NCBI GenBank assembly: GCA_938001915.1
Contig: CALLBD010000049.1
Span: forward strand, 62,001 to 126,000
Origin: an uncultured Caulobacterales bacterium
Lineage (GTDB): Bacteria > Pseudomonadota > Alphaproteobacteria > Caulobacterales > Maricaulaceae
DNA length: 64,000 nucleotides
Direction of reading: 5' to 3'
The notes below the pieces were generated by a model. That model saw only the letters and a list, made by a program, of their open reading frames with translations, was not told the DNA's origin and ran no database searches. Of the stretch, positions 1 through 10,935 are shown one piece after another; the stretch's first letter is position 1; the number at the start of each line of letters is the position of its first letter. Made by a program: the position numbers and the translations under genes.

Positions 1-393
1 TGTTTTCCCGTGCGTTCCGCCGACGGCGACGGTCCATTTGAGACGCATCAACTCCGCGAGCATTTCCGCGCGGCGCACGACAGGAATAGAGCGCGCCCGC
101 GCTTCCATCAGCTCAGGGTTATCCGCCTTAATCGCTGAAGACATCACAATTGCGCCCGCGCCGACAACTTGTTCGGCCCTTTGGCCAATGAAAATCTCAG
201 CGCCCAAACGTTTCAATCGCGCCGTATTTGTACTCTCCCGCGCGTCGGAGCCTTGAACCTGATAGCCCAAATTCAACATGACTTCGGCAATACCAGACAT
301 ACCGATACCTCCAATGCCAACGAAGTGAATTGGACCCAGATCAAAGGGGACCTTCGTCGCGAGAGCATTTTGCTTGAGATTAGTTTGGGGCAT
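1..393 (-). CDS. murC: UDP-N-acetylmuramate--L-alanine ligase MurC (N-terminal part, cut by window edge)
   Basis: Cytoplasmic ATP-dependent ligase that adds L-alanine to UDP-MurNAc, the first amino-acid step of peptidoglycan stem-peptide synthesis. The 131 codons present show the Rossmann-like motif [12 protein letters not shown] at residues 23-34 and end exactly in the Mur-ligase P-loop GTHGKT at residues 126-131; the rest of the gene lies left of position 1. The ATG is 7 bases downstream of the murG stop, so it is the last visible gene of the dcw operon. In related genomes murB, ddl and ftsQAZ usually follow, which cannot be seen here. The identification is very secure. Confidence 0.96.
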   Translation of the reverse strand, partial: MPQTNLKQNALATKVPFDLGPIHFVGIGGIGMSGIAEVMLNLGYQVQGSDARESTNTARLKRLGAEIFIGQRAEQVVGAGAIVMSSAIKADNPELMEARARSIPVVRRAEMLAELMRLKWTVAVGGTHGKT

Positions 394-400
394 ATTGGCC

Positions 401-1480
401 TTAGGTAAGCGTTGCGATGACCAACTGTGCGAGATCACGAGCCGCGTTCGGACGCCCGAGGGAACGGGCAGAAGCGGCGGCGGAAGAGAGCCAGTTCGAA
501 TCATTTAATCTATCCTGCAAGATATTAGCGACAGATTCAGGCGTAAACTCAGATTCGGGCAGAATATCGGCAGCTCCGTGACTTTCCAGTGACCGCGCGT
601 TGATGGTTTGATGATCATCCATAGCAATCGCGAGCGGGATAAGAAGCGAGGGTTTACCCATGAGAGCAATTTCAGACACAGACGACGCCCCCGCCCTTGC
701 TATAATATAATGCGCTTTTGCAAGGTGAGCCTCAATGTCGGAAAAGAACGTTTCACAAATCGCGCCGACGCCCAATTCCGCATAAACCGCCCGCGCTGTT
801 TCGACTTCGCTTTCGGTTGTTTGCTGAACAACTCTTATACGGCTTCTCAGCTCAGAGGGTAATAAAGCCATAACCTTGGGGAGTGTTTGCGACAAAATCC
901 GTGCGCCCAAACTCCCGCCAACACAGAGAAGATTGATAACATCTGTCGGCGGGTCATAGCGCTCAGGGACAGCATCCGTAATCTGCGCGCGCATAGGATT
1001 GCCTAAGAAGTGAATATTAGCTTTCGAACTAACTTTTTCTAATCTCTCAAAACCCGAAACAACATGATTGGCTTTCGCAGCAAAGACCCGGTTGACGCGG
1101 CCTAAGACAGCATTTTGTTCATGCAGGATAGTGGGGAGTCCTAAGGATTGCGCAGCGCGCATGGCGGGAAATGCGGGATATCCCCCAAAACCGACAACAA
1201 TGTCTGGTTGCCAATTACGAATGAAGGCTTTGGCTTGGCGTATGCCTTTAGCGAGTTTGAATATGCCCTTTATAGCCTGGAAAGGCTTACGCGGAGAAAT
1301 AGACGCCGCCTGCACTTCGATAATTTTATCTGCTGGAATACGGCCACTATGTTTCTGTCCGCGCGCATCCGTCATCAGCGCGACCTTCCAGCCTTTAGCT
1401 TTTAGATTTTCAGCTAAGGACTGCGCCGGGAACATATGGCCGCCCGTACCACCAGCCGCGAGAAGAATTCTACGTGTCAC
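401..1480 (-). CDS. murG: Undecaprenyldiphospho-muramoylpentapeptide beta-N-acetylglucosaminyltransferase MurG
   Basis: Transfers GlcNAc from UDP-GlcNAc to lipid I on the inner face of the cytoplasmic membrane, giving lipid II. The 359 residues match the normal family length. The N-terminal glycosyltransferase loop GGTGGH lies at residues 10-15, and the C-terminal nucleotide-sugar region [19 protein letters not shown] lies near residues 265-285. The start is a GTG preceded by GAGGG. It lies 21 bases after the end of ftsW and is followed 7 bases later by murC, so it is co-transcribed in the dcw operon. Confidence 0.97.
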   Translation of the reverse strand: MTRRILLAAGGTGGHMFPAQSLAENLKAKGWKVALMTDARGQKHSGRIPADKIIEVQAASISPRKPFQAIKGIFKLAKGIRQAKAFIRNWQPDIVVGFGGYPAFPAMRAAQSLGLPTILHEQNAVLGRVNRVFAAKANHVVSGFERLEKVSSKANIHFLGNPMRAQITDAVPERYDPPTDVINLLCVGGSLGARILSQTLPKVMALLPSELRSRIRVVQQTTESEVETARAVYAELGVGAICETFFSDIEAHLAKAHYIIARAGASSVSEIALMGKPSLLIPLAIAMDDHQTINARSLESHGAADILPESEFTPESVANILQDRLNDSNWLSSAAASARSLGRPNAARDLAQLVIATLT

Positions 1481-1501
1481 TGTACCCTCGGGGCCAAAAC
1501 T

Positions 1502-2650
1502 CTACTTGCCATATTCATAGGCCCCAGGACGCCGCCGCGTGAAGGCGAGGATTAGACCTGCGGTAAAACACATCGCCAGCATGGACGACCCGCCATTGGA
1601 AATAAACGGCAGCGTCATGCCTTTACTGGGCGCCATATTTAAATTCACGAAAAGATTTATGATGGCCTGCATCCCAACCAATGTGGCCAACCCTGCCGTC
1701 GCGAGTTGGCAGAAATAATCATTTAGCCGCAACGCATTGCGGAACGTCTGCACCACGAACCCCGCGATTAGAAAAATAAGAATGGTTGATATAAGAAAGC
1801 CAAACTCTTCAACCGTTACAGCAAAAATAAAATCCGTATTCCCATCGGGCAAAGAGTATTTCACGCGTCCCTCACCAGGACCTTGACCAAAGAACCCACC
1901 GGAGGATATCGCCTCCAAGGCCTTATCGGTCTGATAGCTATCAGAGGTATTTGGGGAGATAAAAGCCGATACGCGGGCGCGAACATGCGGCAAAGTCAAA
2001 TAAGCAGCAACAACACCCACCATCGAAATTCCGAGCATAATCAAGAGCCACCCTAGCGAGAGCCCTGCGAAGAAAAACACACCAGCAAACCCAAGAGTCA
2101 GGAGAAAAGACTGTCCAAAGTCTGGTTGAGAAATGAGGAGCGCAATAAGCGCAATATAGGCTGCGAAAACTATAGCCACAGAGGGCACGTTGGGATCTCT
2201 ATGACGAATGGAAAACATCCACGCCGCGAAGACAATGAAGGCAGGCTTGGCGAATTCCGAGGGCTGCAAGCCTAGAGGCCCAATTCGAACCCAGCGCGTC
2301 GCGCCTTTGACCTCATATCCTACGATGGGAAGGGCTAACATGATAAAAAATGACCCAATCAACGTCAGCACAGCAATTCGGCGCGCGTTCACCGCGTCAA
2401 ACAAGGAAACCCAAAACATCCCCACAACACCGATGACGACGAATGCCATGTGCTTATAGAGAAAGAAGAAAGCGTTATCATAACCCAAACGCTCTGCCGC
2501 AGCAGGGCTGGACGCCATGGATAAAATAAGGCCCGCGCCAAGCAAGCATACCAGGAAAGACATCGTCGCATGATCAACACTTCGCCACCACTCCCCCACG
2601 ATGTTACGGCGAGAGCGAGACGTTATTAATTGGGGTAGGACGTTGATCAT
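1502..2650 (-). CDS. ftsW: Septal SEDS peptidoglycan polymerase FtsW
   Basis: Integral membrane SEDS-family glycosyltransferase that polymerises lipid II at the division septum together with FtsI. The 382-residue product is strongly hydrophobic with about ten membrane segments. It has typical SEDS stretches: GATRWVRIGPLGLQPSEFAK in the first half, and PFISNGGSSMLAMCFTAGLI near the C-terminus. Its ATG overlaps the murD stop (ATGA), indicating translational coupling. Position between murD and murG separates FtsW from the elongation paralogue RodA. Confidence 0.96.
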   Translation of the reverse strand: MINVLPQLITSRSRRNIVGEWWRSVDHATMSFLVCLLGAGLILSMASSPAAAERLGYDNAFFFLYKHMAFVVIGVVGMFWVSLFDAVNARRIAVLTLIGSFFIMLALPIVGYEVKGATRWVRIGPLGLQPSEFAKPAFIVFAAWMFSIRHRDPNVPSVAIVFAAYIALIALLISQPDFGQSFLLTLGFAGVFFFAGLSLGWLLIMLGISMVGVVAAYLTLPHVRARVSAFISPNTSDSYQTDKALEAISSGGFFGQGPGEGRVKYSLPDGNTDFIFAVTVEEFGFLISTILIFLIAGFVVQTFRNALRLNDYFCQLATAGLATLVGMQAIINLFVNLNMAPSKGMTLPFISNGGSSMLAMCFTAGLILAFTRRRPGAYEYGK

Positions 2651-4092
2651 GCCGCTTCCCCATCTTGTTCGGCGTTAGATTTAATCGGCTTATCAATCCC
2701 CATTAGATTTTGTGCTTGGGCACGAAAAGCTTCGCCTCGCATTTCAAAGTTCTTAAATTGATCAAAGCTTGCGCAGGCTGGCGAAAGCAAAACAATGGGA
2801 TTTTTCACACCAGACTGCAGCGCGTCGCGCGTCGCACAGAGCAAAGCCATCTTAAGCGTTTTCTTTATTTCATATTGGACACCCGCAGAGTCCAAGGTTG
2901 CAGCAAAATCATCCGCTGCCTCACCGATCAAATAGGCAGACCTCACGCGGTCAAACAAATCAGATAGCGGTTCAATCCCGCCCTCTTTTGCGACACCGCC
3001 GGCGATCCAAAAAACATTCTTATAACTCGAAAGCGCTTGCCGCGCGGCGTCGGCGTTGGTGGCTTTACTATCATTAACAAAGCGAATATTCCGAAGCGTT
3101 CCAATTGTCTCCATCCGGTGCGCCAGACCTGGGAATGACAAAATCGCCTCCCCAATTTCTTTCGAATCGAGACCCAGACTTGATACAGCCGCGAAGGCCG
3201 CCGCCGCATTTTGATAATTATGTTGTCCCTCAAGCGCGACAGCCTGACTCAAATCGCAAACCTCTAACGACTTTTTCGACATATTTGAAAAGAGTTTACC
3301 ACCAAGCGCGCTCACCCCGTGCCCGACAGCTCGGCGGGCACTAATGGGGATTATGCTCCGGCCATTGTGTACTTTTAGCTGGGAGCAGAGAGATTTCCCA
3401 TAGGCGTCATCGACACCGACAATCACAGCGTCCTCATGGGTCTGATTGGCGAATACCGCCTGCTTTGCTAAACCATAGTCCTCCAATGTACCATGTCGGT
3501 CCAAATGATCGGGCGACAGATTCAAAAAAATGGCGGCATTGGCGCGGAGCGATTTTGTCCGCTCAAGCTGATAGCTTGACAGCTCAATCACATAATAAGT
3601 GCCGCGATGCATGCGGTCTAAGTCAAGAACCCCTCGCCCAATGTTTCCGCCAATTTGTGCGTCTTTTCCACAGCTCTTTAAAATATGTCCAATCAAAGTT
3701 GTCGTAGTCGATTTTCCATTTGTTCCGGTAATCGCAATAATCTTTGGTCGGTCCTTTTCAGGCTTTGCCGCCACTTCGCGCGCGAGAATTTCAATGTCGC
3801 AGATAATGGGGACGCCTTCGGCCTTGGCGCGCTTTGCTGACCAATGCGGCTTTGGGAGTTTGTGCGGCACACCTGGCGACAACACGAATTCATCTACCTT
3901 CGACCAGTCTGCCCGCATAAGGTTTTCGATGGGAACACCTTGTTTTTCCGCAGAAATTCTAGTGTCTTTATCGTCGTCCCACGCCCAAACCGTGGCCCCG
4001 CCTGCCACAAGCGACAACGCTGCGGACACACCTGTGCGCCCAAGTCCGAAGACGGCAACCGTGCGGCCGCGAAATGTATCTGCATTAATCAA
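2647..4092 (-). CDS. murD: UDP-N-acetylmuramoyl-L-alanine--D-glutamate ligase MurD
   Basis: Cytoplasmic ATP-dependent ligase adding D-glutamate to UDP-MurNAc-L-Ala. The N-terminal nucleotide-binding fold [13 protein letters not shown] (about residues 13-25), the P-loop GTNGKST at 123-129 and the C-terminal Mur-ligase part with [15 protein letters not shown] are visible; 481 residues is normal. The start is a TTG overlapping the mraY stop by four bases (TTGA), a coupled start inside the operon. Its own stop overlaps the ftsW start. Confidence 0.96.
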   Translation of the reverse strand: MINADTFRGRTVAVFGLGRTGVSAALSLVAGGATVWAWDDDKDTRISAEKQGVPIENLMRADWSKVDEFVLSPGVPHKLPKPHWSAKRAKAEGVPIICDIEILAREVAAKPEKDRPKIIAITGTNGKSTTTTLIGHILKSCGKDAQIGGNIGRGVLDLDRMHRGTYYVIELSSYQLERTKSLRANAAIFLNLSPDHLDRHGTLEDYGLAKQAVFANQTHEDAVIVGVDDAYGKSLCSQLKVHNGRSIIPISARRAVGHGVSALGGKLFSNMSKKSLEVCDLSQAVALEGQHNYQNAAAAFAAVSSLGLDSKEIGEAILSFPGLAHRMETIGTLRNIRFVNDSKATNADAARQALSSYKNVFWIAGGVAKEGGIEPLSDLFDRVRSAYLIGEAADDFAATLDSAGVQYEIKKTLKMALLCATRDALQSGVKNPIVLLSPACASFDQFKNFEMRGEAFRAQAQNLMGIDKPIKSNAEQDGEAA

Positions 4093-5183
4093 CGGAGCTT
4101 CAACGTAGAAAGTCCGACGAGCGCAAGTATGATTGCAATAATCCAGAAACGAATAACAATCGTCGGTTCTTGCCAGCCCTTCTTTTCAAAATGATGATGG
4201 ATGGGGGCCATTCGGAATACGCGTTTTCCAGTCAACTTAAATGAGGCGACTTGCACGATGACGGACACGGCCTCTAAGACAAACAACCCGCCGATAATCG
4301 CCAAAACGATCTCATGTTTAATGGCAACAGCCGTCACGCCCAAAGCTCCGCCGAGCGCTAAAGACCCTGTGTCGCCCATGAAGACCATCGCAGGCGGCGC
4401 ATTGAACCAGAGAAACCCTAGCGACGCGCCGATGATTGCACCCAAGAAAATTGTAACCTCTGCACTGCCCGGAACGTGAGGCACCCCAAGATAATTTGAG
4501 AAAATTGCGTTGCCCACCAGATAGGCAATAAAGGCCAAACTCATACAGGCAATCATGACAGGCACAATCGCAAGACCATCTAGCCCATCCGTGAGGTTTA
4601 CCGCATTCGCGGTGCCAACAATGACAAAACAACCAAATGGAATGAAGAAAATGCCCAAGTTGATGGTAAAGTTCTTGAGTAATGGAATGGCGAGACCCGT
4701 CGCAAATTCACCCTCTTGCGGAAATGCTGTTGTGAGAATCCAAACAGCAATCGCGGCAATTAAAATTTCGCAGAGCAATCGAATTTTGCCTGAAAATCCC
4801 TTATGAGACTGCCGAGAGACTTTGAGATAATCATCATAAAAGCCAATCGCGCCAAACCCTACGGTCACAAAGAAAATTGTCCATAAAAATGGATTGCTCA
4901 AATCCGCCCAGAGCAAAGTTGAAATAACGACCGCCAATAAAATCATCAGCCCGCCCATGGTCGGCGTGCCCGCTTTTTGAACGATATGACTCTCTGGACC
5001 ATCCTCGCGAATAGGCTGGCCTTTTCCTTGGCGTGACCTCAACGCATTGATCATTTTCTCACCAAAAATAAAAAAGATTATGAGAGACGTCATCAACGCT
5101 CCGCCTACGCGGAAAGTGATATAATTGAAGAGATTGAAGAGCTGAAACTCCTCTCCCAACGGCCCTAGCCATTCGTAGAGCAT
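4089..5183 (-). CDS. mraY: Phospho-N-acetylmuramoyl-pentapeptide-transferase MraY
   Basis: Polytopic membrane enzyme that transfers phospho-MurNAc-pentapeptide to undecaprenyl phosphate, forming lipid I. The family signatures are clear in the 364-residue product: DDYLK at residues 117-121, [10 protein letters not shown] in the middle, and [12 protein letters not shown] near the C-terminus. Its start codon directly abuts the murF stop (no spacer) and its stop overlaps the murD start, typical of tight coupling in this operon. Confidence 0.97.
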   Translation of the reverse strand: MLYEWLGPLGEEFQLFNLFNYITFRVGGALMTSLIIFFIFGEKMINALRSRQGKGQPIREDGPESHIVQKAGTPTMGGLMILLAVVISTLLWADLSNPFLWTIFFVTVGFGAIGFYDDYLKVSRQSHKGFSGKIRLLCEILIAAIAVWILTTAFPQEGEFATGLAIPLLKNFTINLGIFFIPFGCFVIVGTANAVNLTDGLDGLAIVPVMIACMSLAFIAYLVGNAIFSNYLGVPHVPGSAEVTIFLGAIIGASLGFLWFNAPPAMVFMGDTGSLALGGALGVTAVAIKHEIVLAIIGGLFVLEAVSVIVQVASFKLTGKRVFRMAPIHHHFEKKGWQEPTIVIRFWIIAIILALVGLSTLKLR

Positions 5184-6542
5184 TTAACCTTCCCCCTTAA
5201 GCTGCGCGACCAACTTACCAACACCCGACGCATTGGACCCTTTGATCAACACAATATCTCCATCAAGGAGTTCGCCTTTCAGTTTGGTTAACAAAGTCTG
5301 CGGTTTTGAAGACCAACCCGCACGCATCGGCTGAGGCAGCGCCCCCATCAACATGCGCATACATTCGCCCGCCATGAATACACGTTCAAACCCGGCCGCA
5401 ACAAGCGGTTCAGCGAGCGAGCGGTGCATCTCTAATTCATCTGCACCCAGCTCATACATATCGCCCAACAGCGCGAGCTTTCGGCCAGAGCGCAAAGCGG
5501 CGGCGGAGAATGCCGCGCGCATGGAAGCGGGATTTGCGTTGTAACTTTCATCAATCAATGTGATCGTTTTACCCTCAATCGTCAGGGCATGCGTATCACC
5601 TCGTCCAGGTGCGAGGGTCGTTTTTCGAAGCGCCATCGCGCAGCGCCGAAGCGGCAGTTCCACTGCTACAGCAACGGCCATACAAGCGGCGGCATTCATA
5701 AACCAATGCTCGCCCGGGACCATCAACGTCACATCAAATTGCTGCCGCGCGATACGCAGCCGAACATTCCCGCCATTCGCATGAGAGTTTTTACTCACAA
5801 TGGCGACATCATCCTCATCCGAGTGACCGAAGGTTAGCACGCGCAATTGCGCCGCAACCGCCTTCTCGCGAATGCGCGGTGTATGCTCATTGTCTCCGTT
5901 TAAAATTATTATCGCGCCAGGTGCCATCCCATCTATGATTTCAGCTTTCGCATCAGCGATCGCTTCTACCGAGTCAAAATGCGCGAGATGCGCCCCGACA
6001 ACATTATTTATGACGGCGATTTGAGGTTTGGCGAGCGTGGACAAGCCTGACATTTCCCCTGCATGGTTCATCCCCATCTCTAAGACAGCATATGCGGTCT
6101 CATTCGGGATGGTTGCCAAGGTGATGGGCAAGCCTAGATGATTATTGAATGATTTTAATGACTTATGCGTCGTTCCGAAAGCGGACAACATAACCGCTAA
6201 GGCTTCTTTGACCGAGGTCTTACCAACGCTACCCGTCACGCCAATCCGAAGCGCCTTGCGATTATCTCTCGCGTAAACACCCAAAGCCTCTAACGCTTTA
6301 GTACTATCAGCTACAATAACAGCGGGTGTTCCCTCTGGAGCCGTCTCACACAAAACTCCGGCCGCACCTGCCTCAATCGCTGCAGGGATATAATCATGCC
6401 CATCGCGCGTGTCTTTTAGCGCGACGAATAACTCACCCGCTTTCAGGCTCCGCGTATCAATTGACAGACCCGTTATTTCAAATTCTTTGGTGGACTTGCC
6501 GCCCGTGGCTTTCGCTATCTCTTCTGAACTCCAAAGCGTCAT
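5184..6542 (-). CDS. murF: UDP-N-acetylmuramoyl-tripeptide--D-alanyl-D-alanine ligase MurF
   Basis: Cytoplasmic ligase that adds the D-Ala-D-Ala dipeptide and so completes the UDP-MurNAc pentapeptide. The Mur-ligase P-loop TGSVGKTS is at residues 103-110, followed by the substrate region SFNNHLGLPITLATI and, later, LIDESYNANPASMRA, which is characteristic of MurF. Length is 452 residues. The ATG overlaps the murE stop by four bases. Confidence 0.96.
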   Translation of the reverse strand: MTLWSSEEIAKATGGKSTKEFEITGLSIDTRSLKAGELFVALKDTRDGHDYIPAAIEAGAAGVLCETAPEGTPAVIVADSTKALEALGVYARDNRKALRIGVTGSVGKTSVKEALAVMLSAFGTTHKSLKSFNNHLGLPITLATIPNETAYAVLEMGMNHAGEMSGLSTLAKPQIAVINNVVGAHLAHFDSVEAIADAKAEIIDGMAPGAIIILNGDNEHTPRIREKAVAAQLRVLTFGHSDEDDVAIVSKNSHANGGNVRLRIARQQFDVTLMVPGEHWFMNAAACMAVAVAVELPLRRCAMALRKTTLAPGRGDTHALTIEGKTITLIDESYNANPASMRAAFSAAALRSGRKLALLGDMYELGADELEMHRSLAEPLVAAGFERVFMAGECMRMLMGALPQPMRAGWSSKPQTLLTKLKGELLDGDIVLIKGSNASGVGKLVAQLKGEG

Positions 6543-7957
6543 GACAGGTACTCTCGCGCAACTTCAACATCTGAAAAAGGTATGGTTTCTTTGCCCACTA
6601 TTTGGCCTTGTTCGTGACCTTTACCCGCAATCACCAAACAATCTTTCGGTGCCAAGCGGCGGATACCTTCCGCGATAGCTTGTGCCCGATCCCCAATCTC
6701 CGTAGCCTTGGGACAGCCCTGCAAGACGGCTTTGCGAATAAGCGCGGCGTCTTCGGTTCTTGGATTGTCATCTGTGACAATAACCTGGTCCGCGAGTTTT
6801 GCTGCAACACAACCCATCTTTGCACGCTTATCGGGATCACGGTCCCCGCCGCAGCCGAAGGCGATAATTATCTCGCCCTCCGTATGCGGCCGAACGGACC
6901 TAAGTAATTTATCCAGACCGTCTTCGGTATGGGCGAAATCAACATAAACGGGCGCGCCGTCTTTGCATCCGGCTAGTTCCAAACGCCCAGCTACGCCTTT
7001 AAGATGTCGTAGCGCCTCAATCGCCTGACTTTCTTCAACACCTGTTTTCAGCGCCAAACCTAGCGCCGCAACAGCATTCAGTGCCTGAAACTCACCCGCT
7101 AGAGGCAAGTCAACTTTATGCCGCGCACCATGCACAACCAAGTTCAAATGCTGCCCAGCTGCATGAGGCATGACTTCGTCTATGCGGATATCTTTTCCCG
7201 TCCAACCTACTTGTAAGACATCCTGACCTAAACCTTCGCAGACCTCAACGAGATGCGCGCCAAATTTGTCATTCGTATTGATAACGACCGGCGCACCTCG
7301 CGGTGTTAAATCGATAAACAAGCGCGCCTTTGCGGAAAAATAGTCCTGAAGACTAGGATGGTAGTCGAAATGATCTTGCGTCAGATTAGAAAATCCAGAG
7401 GCCGATACTTTCACCGCATCCATCCGATATTGCTTTAGCCCGTGCGAGCTTGCCTCCATGGCCACATGTGTAACCCCCTCGGCCGCCAGCTTTGATAATG
7501 TCTGATGCAGTGCCAAAGCATCTGGCGTTGTATGGGTCATCGGCTTACATCCCGCCGAGGACGTGACACCCAGCGTCCCAAAACAAGCCGAGTTAAATCC
7601 AGCATAAGCCCAGATTTGGCGTAGAAAATCGACGGTTGATGACTTCCCATTTGTACCCGTCATAGCGACAAGTGTCGCAGGCTGCCCTGGATAAAGCTTT
7701 GCAGCCGTCTGCGCGTAAACCAAGCGCGGTTTTGGAACTGATATGACCGGGACACTGGCCTTCACGCCCTCAACTGACAAAATAGCCACTGCGCCATTTG
7801 CAATAGCTTGCGGTATAAAATCCCGGCCATCCATTGCCGTCCCGGGCAGCGCCGCAAATACCATACCAGGCTTTATTTGGCGGCTATCCGCACTCAACCC
7901 AATAACGACTGCATCATTGTCCAGCTCAAATAGGCTCCGAAGTGTGTGATGCATCAT
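6539..7957 (-). CDS. murE: UDP-N-acetylmuramoyl-L-alanyl-D-glutamate--2,6-diaminopimelate ligase MurE
   Basis: Adds the third stem-peptide residue. The P-loop GTNGKSS is at residues 101-107. The C-terminal DNPR at 397-400 is the signature of meso-diaminopimelate-adding enzymes rather than lysine-adding ones, so the organism should have classical DAP-type Gram-negative peptidoglycan. Length of 472 residues is normal. The ATG overlaps the ftsI stop (ATGA); coupled dcw gene. Confidence 0.96.
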   Translation of the reverse strand: MMHHTLRSLFELDNDAVVIGLSADSRQIKPGMVFAALPGTAMDGRDFIPQAIANGAVAILSVEGVKASVPVISVPKPRLVYAQTAAKLYPGQPATLVAMTGTNGKSSTVDFLRQIWAYAGFNSACFGTLGVTSSAGCKPMTHTTPDALALHQTLSKLAAEGVTHVAMEASSHGLKQYRMDAVKVSASGFSNLTQDHFDYHPSLQDYFSAKARLFIDLTPRGAPVVINTNDKFGAHLVEVCEGLGQDVLQVGWTGKDIRIDEVMPHAAGQHLNLVVHGARHKVDLPLAGEFQALNAVAALGLALKTGVEESQAIEALRHLKGVAGRLELAGCKDGAPVYVDFAHTEDGLDKLLRSVRPHTEGEIIIAFGCGGDRDPDKRAKMGCVAAKLADQVIVTDDNPRTEDAALIRKAVLQGCPKATEIGDRAQAIAEGIRRLAPKDCLVIAGKGHEQGQIVGKETIPFSDVEVAREYLS

Positions 7958-9624
7958 GGCGTCACCACTATCTCGGCGCGAGCCAACTGAGAGCCATCAC
8001 GCGCACCCGGCAGAATTGGACCAATTCGGCGAATGACCTTCCCCGCTACAGGCGCCGCATTCCAGCCGGCTGTCGCATAGCCATGCGTTCCCTCAATCGC
8101 CTTTGGCTCGTCAAGTGTAACAATCATCGCATAACGCGGCGCAGAATGAGGAAAAGCCGCCACAAAACTCGTGACCAGACGTTGCTGGTCATAACCACCC
8201 TCTTTTGACGGCTTCTCTGCCGTACCCGTTTTACCCATAACGCCATATCCCGGAACATTAGCCTTTCGACCCGTCCCGTCTGTTACAACAAAGCGCATCA
8301 TATCTTTCATGTCTCGTGACACCTCTGACCGAAAAACACGCCGCTCGACAGCTGGCGACGCAATCGAGCGCTTCCGCACCGTGGGCGTGACATACACGCC
8401 ATCATTCAACATACCAGCAATAGCCGCAGTCAGAGCAAGGGGTGTAACAGACAAACCATGACCATAAGACACGGTTACGGTTGCCATCTCACCCCACCGC
8501 TTCTGCACCTGAGGCTTCGCGCTCTCAGCCAACTCATAATCCACGCGAGACAAGAGGCCCAAATTTCGAAGATGAGCTTGCTGACTATCAGCGCCGATGC
8601 GCTGAGCAATCATAGCCGTCCCTCGGTTAGAACTTTCAGCCAAAACCCCTGTGATATTCAGCGGTACTTTTGACGGATGATCATCGCGAATGAATTTATT
8701 GCGGACTTTATAAGGTTTCTGCACTTCAAATAATTCGGATTTATCTACCACGCCGTCCTCCAATGCCATTGCCATAGTGAGCGGTTTAAAAACACTCCCT
8801 AGGTCATAGGTGGACATTGCGGCATGATTAAAGAGAGTTTCAGGCAATGTTGTGTCCGGATTATTAGGATTAAAGTTCGGAACCGACACCATCGCAATAA
8901 TCTCGCCCGTATGGATATCCATGACAACACCACTTGCGTCCAACGCATCGAACTTCTGACGCGCCTGCGCCAACTCATCCGCTAAGGCGAATTGGACTCG
9001 CAAATCCAAAGACAGGGCAACGGAGGGCGCATCATCAGCGGTTAAATCGGAATTAAACGCCCGCTCCGCACCAGCGACACCAACCATGTCCACATTTGTA
9101 AACCCAACCATATGAGACGCCAAGTTCTCTCTCGGATACACCCGCTTAGGCTCTTTCCGGAACGCCAGACCTGGAAGCCCCAATCCAAAAACAGCCTGCC
9201 GCGCCTTTGGCGTCAATCCCCGCTCCAACCAGACAAAACTACGGTCCATTTCGAGTTTTTGCCGCAGTTTCTCGCGATTTAGATGCGGACGGAGCCTGAC
9301 TAACGCCTCCGCAGTCTCGCGTGGATTCCAAACTCGGCGCGGCTCTGCGTATAATGAATAGGTCTCTAAGGTTGTTGCTAGCAGCTCCCCATTGCGGTCG
9401 GTAAGATCTGCGCGCTGTATTTTGAGGACTTGGGGTAGATTTTGCCGGTGCTCATGTGGTGAGAAGAGCGAGATTTCAGCCAGCCTCACAACCGCAATCA
9501 ACAACATGAAAACAAAGGCCACGACGCCAATACGGATACGAATTCGTCCCTCCGTGACCGTCTGATACTCTTCATCTTCCAGCGTTAAAGTCTGCTGGTT
9601 TTGGAAAGTTTGAAAATCACTCAT
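7954..9624 (-). CDS. ftsI: Septal peptidoglycan transpeptidase FtsI (PBP3)
   Basis: Class B penicillin-binding protein that crosslinks septal peptidoglycan with FtsW. There is a single N-terminal membrane segment (about residues 31-53), a PBP dimer domain, then the transpeptidase with SVFK at 277-280, SSN at 331-333 and KTG at 465-467. I chose the ATG at 9624 (556 residues) over an in-frame start 69 bases upstream because a GGGGAAGG Shine-Dalgarno sits just before it and the longer form would run deep into ftsL. It overlaps the end of ftsL by 8 bases and the start of murE by 4. Confidence 0.95.
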   Translation of the reverse strand: MSDFQTFQNQQTLTLEDEEYQTVTEGRIRIRIGVVAFVFMLLIAVVRLAEISLFSPHEHRQNLPQVLKIQRADLTDRNGELLATTLETYSLYAEPRRVWNPRETAEALVRLRPHLNREKLRQKLEMDRSFVWLERGLTPKARQAVFGLGLPGLAFRKEPKRVYPRENLASHMVGFTNVDMVGVAGAERAFNSDLTADDAPSVALSLDLRVQFALADELAQARQKFDALDASGVVMDIHTGEIIAMVSVPNFNPNNPDTTLPETLFNHAAMSTYDLGSVFKPLTMAMALEDGVVDKSELFEVQKPYKVRNKFIRDDHPSKVPLNITGVLAESSNRGTAMIAQRIGADSQQAHLRNLGLLSRVDYELAESAKPQVQKRWGEMATVTVSYGHGLSVTPLALTAAIAGMLNDGVYVTPTVRKRSIASPAVERRVFRSEVSRDMKDMMRFVVTDGTGRKANVPGYGVMGKTGTAEKPSKEGGYDQQRLVTSFVAAFPHSAPRYAMIVTLDEPKAIEGTHGYATAGWNAAPVAGKVIRRIGPILPGARDGSQLARAEIVVTP

Positions 9625-9955
9625 CGCCTTCCCCCTCAACCAATGGGAATAGCGCCTCGATATCGCGAATATTTCGCTCTTGTGACGGCGCAATTGGACT
9701 CATCGCCAAGTGAGAGTCGCTCAATTCAGACAAGCGAGCCGGGTTTTTCAAATACGCCAATTCAGCGCGGAGCACACGAACGGATGCTTCTTCCGTCGCA
9801 ATTGCACGTGACAAATTTCGCACATCCCGCTTCGCAGATTGCGCATGGGTTTTCACAAAATAAAGCGTTACGGTCAGCACAACACCTATCAAAAACAAGA
9901 AGAACCAGGACATACGGCGCGACGCCCGCGACGACACAGAATAGGACATACTCAC
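9617..9955 (-). CDS. ftsL: Cell division protein FtsL
   Basis: Small bitopic division protein of 112 residues with one membrane segment (about residues 18-36, WFFLFLIGVVLTVTLYFV) followed by a short coiled-coil-like periplasmic part. Sequence similarity to known FtsL is weak, as is usual for this family; the call rests on size, topology and position between rsmH and ftsI. A GTG at 9955 overlaps the rsmH stop; an ATG two codons later is an equally possible start. It should recruit and activate FtsWI with FtsB and FtsQ. Confidence 0.85.
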   Translation of the reverse strand: MSMSYSVSSRASRRMSWFFLFLIGVVLTVTLYFVKTHAQSAKRDVRNLSRAIATEEASVRVLRAELAYLKNPARLSELSDSHLAMSPIAPSQERNIRDIEALFPLVEGEGDE

Positions 9956-10935
9956 AGTCTCGCCTCCAGCTCTGTCAATGAAATCACATTGGGCAACAAC
10001 CTATCATCCGGATCGAATGGCGCCGCCTCTGTTCGCACCGCCACACGAAGTTTTGCCGATCGAGATCTCGCATTCTCCGAAACTTCTGTCTTCGAAGGCT
10101 TCGTCACACTACGCTGCGGTAGCATAAAGCTTGCGGCCGGCCCGTCATGCTTCACCTCGGGCGCATAACGTGAGCCGCCGCTCACCTCGCCCGCGCGCCG
10201 GCGGAAAAAACTCTTAACGATTCGATCCTCTAACGAATGAAAAGTCACAACAACGAAACGACCCTCTGGCTGCAATATCCGTTCAGCGGCACACAGCCCC
10301 TTATAAAGCTCTCCTAGCTCATCATTCACGAAAATCCGCAAGGCTTGAAATACTCGCGTCGCAGGATGTGTTTTCCCGCGCCGCCCCAAGGCCTTTTCCA
10401 AAATATCTGCTAGATCAGCCGTCGTCACGATATCACCCTGCTCCCGCGCCGAAACGATACAATTCGCAACATGCCGCGCCCGCTTTTCCTCGCCATAAAC
10501 CTGAAAAACTCGCGTTAATTCACTCACCGACAAATTGAGAACAGCATCACGCGCCGTAGGCCCGCCGCCTTGCGCCATACGCATGTCTAGGGGACCGTCG
10601 CGCATGAAAGAAAATCCGCGCGCCGCTTGATCTAGCTGCATTGAAGATACACCAATATCAAGAACAACAGCGTCAACCGACTCGATACCCACTTCACCCA
10701 TTTTCGAAAATGGGGTTTGAATAAACTGAAAACGCTTACCCCATTCAGAGATCAACTCATTCGCGCGCGGCAAAACATTTGGATCGCGATCCAGCCCAAT
10801 AACCGAGCAAGGCGCGGATCTTAAAATAGCCTCGCTATATCCACCATTCCCAAACGTGCCATCCACACAAGCTTGACCGGCCCGCATATCGAGCCCGCGC
10901 AAAACCTCTGGCAACATAACAGGATAATGCATCAT
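9952..10935 (-). CDS. rsmH: 16S rRNA (cytosine1402-N4)-methyltransferase RsmH
   Basis: S-adenosylmethionine-dependent methyltransferase modifying C1402 of 16S rRNA in the ribosomal P site. It has the family N-terminus HYPVMLPEVL, the SAM-binding loop DGTFGNGGYSEAIL at about residues 26-39, and the motif VVTFHSLEDRIVKSFFRRR in the last third. The 327-residue length is typical. The ATG overlaps the mraZ stop (ATGA), so it is coupled to mraZ as the second gene of the dcw operon. Confidence 0.97.
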   Translation of the reverse strand: MMHYPVMLPEVLRGLDMRAGQACVDGTFGNGGYSEAILRSAPCSVIGLDRDPNVLPRANELISEWGKRFQFIQTPFSKMGEVGIESVDAVVLDIGVSSMQLDQAARGFSFMRDGPLDMRMAQGGGPTARDAVLNLSVSELTRVFQVYGEEKRARHVANCIVSAREQGDIVTTADLADILEKALGRRGKTHPATRVFQALRIFVNDELGELYKGLCAAERILQPEGRFVVVTFHSLEDRIVKSFFRRRAGEVSGGSRYAPEVKHDGPAASFMLPQRSVTKPSKTEVSENARSRSAKLRVAVRTEAAPFDPDDRLLPNVISLTELEARL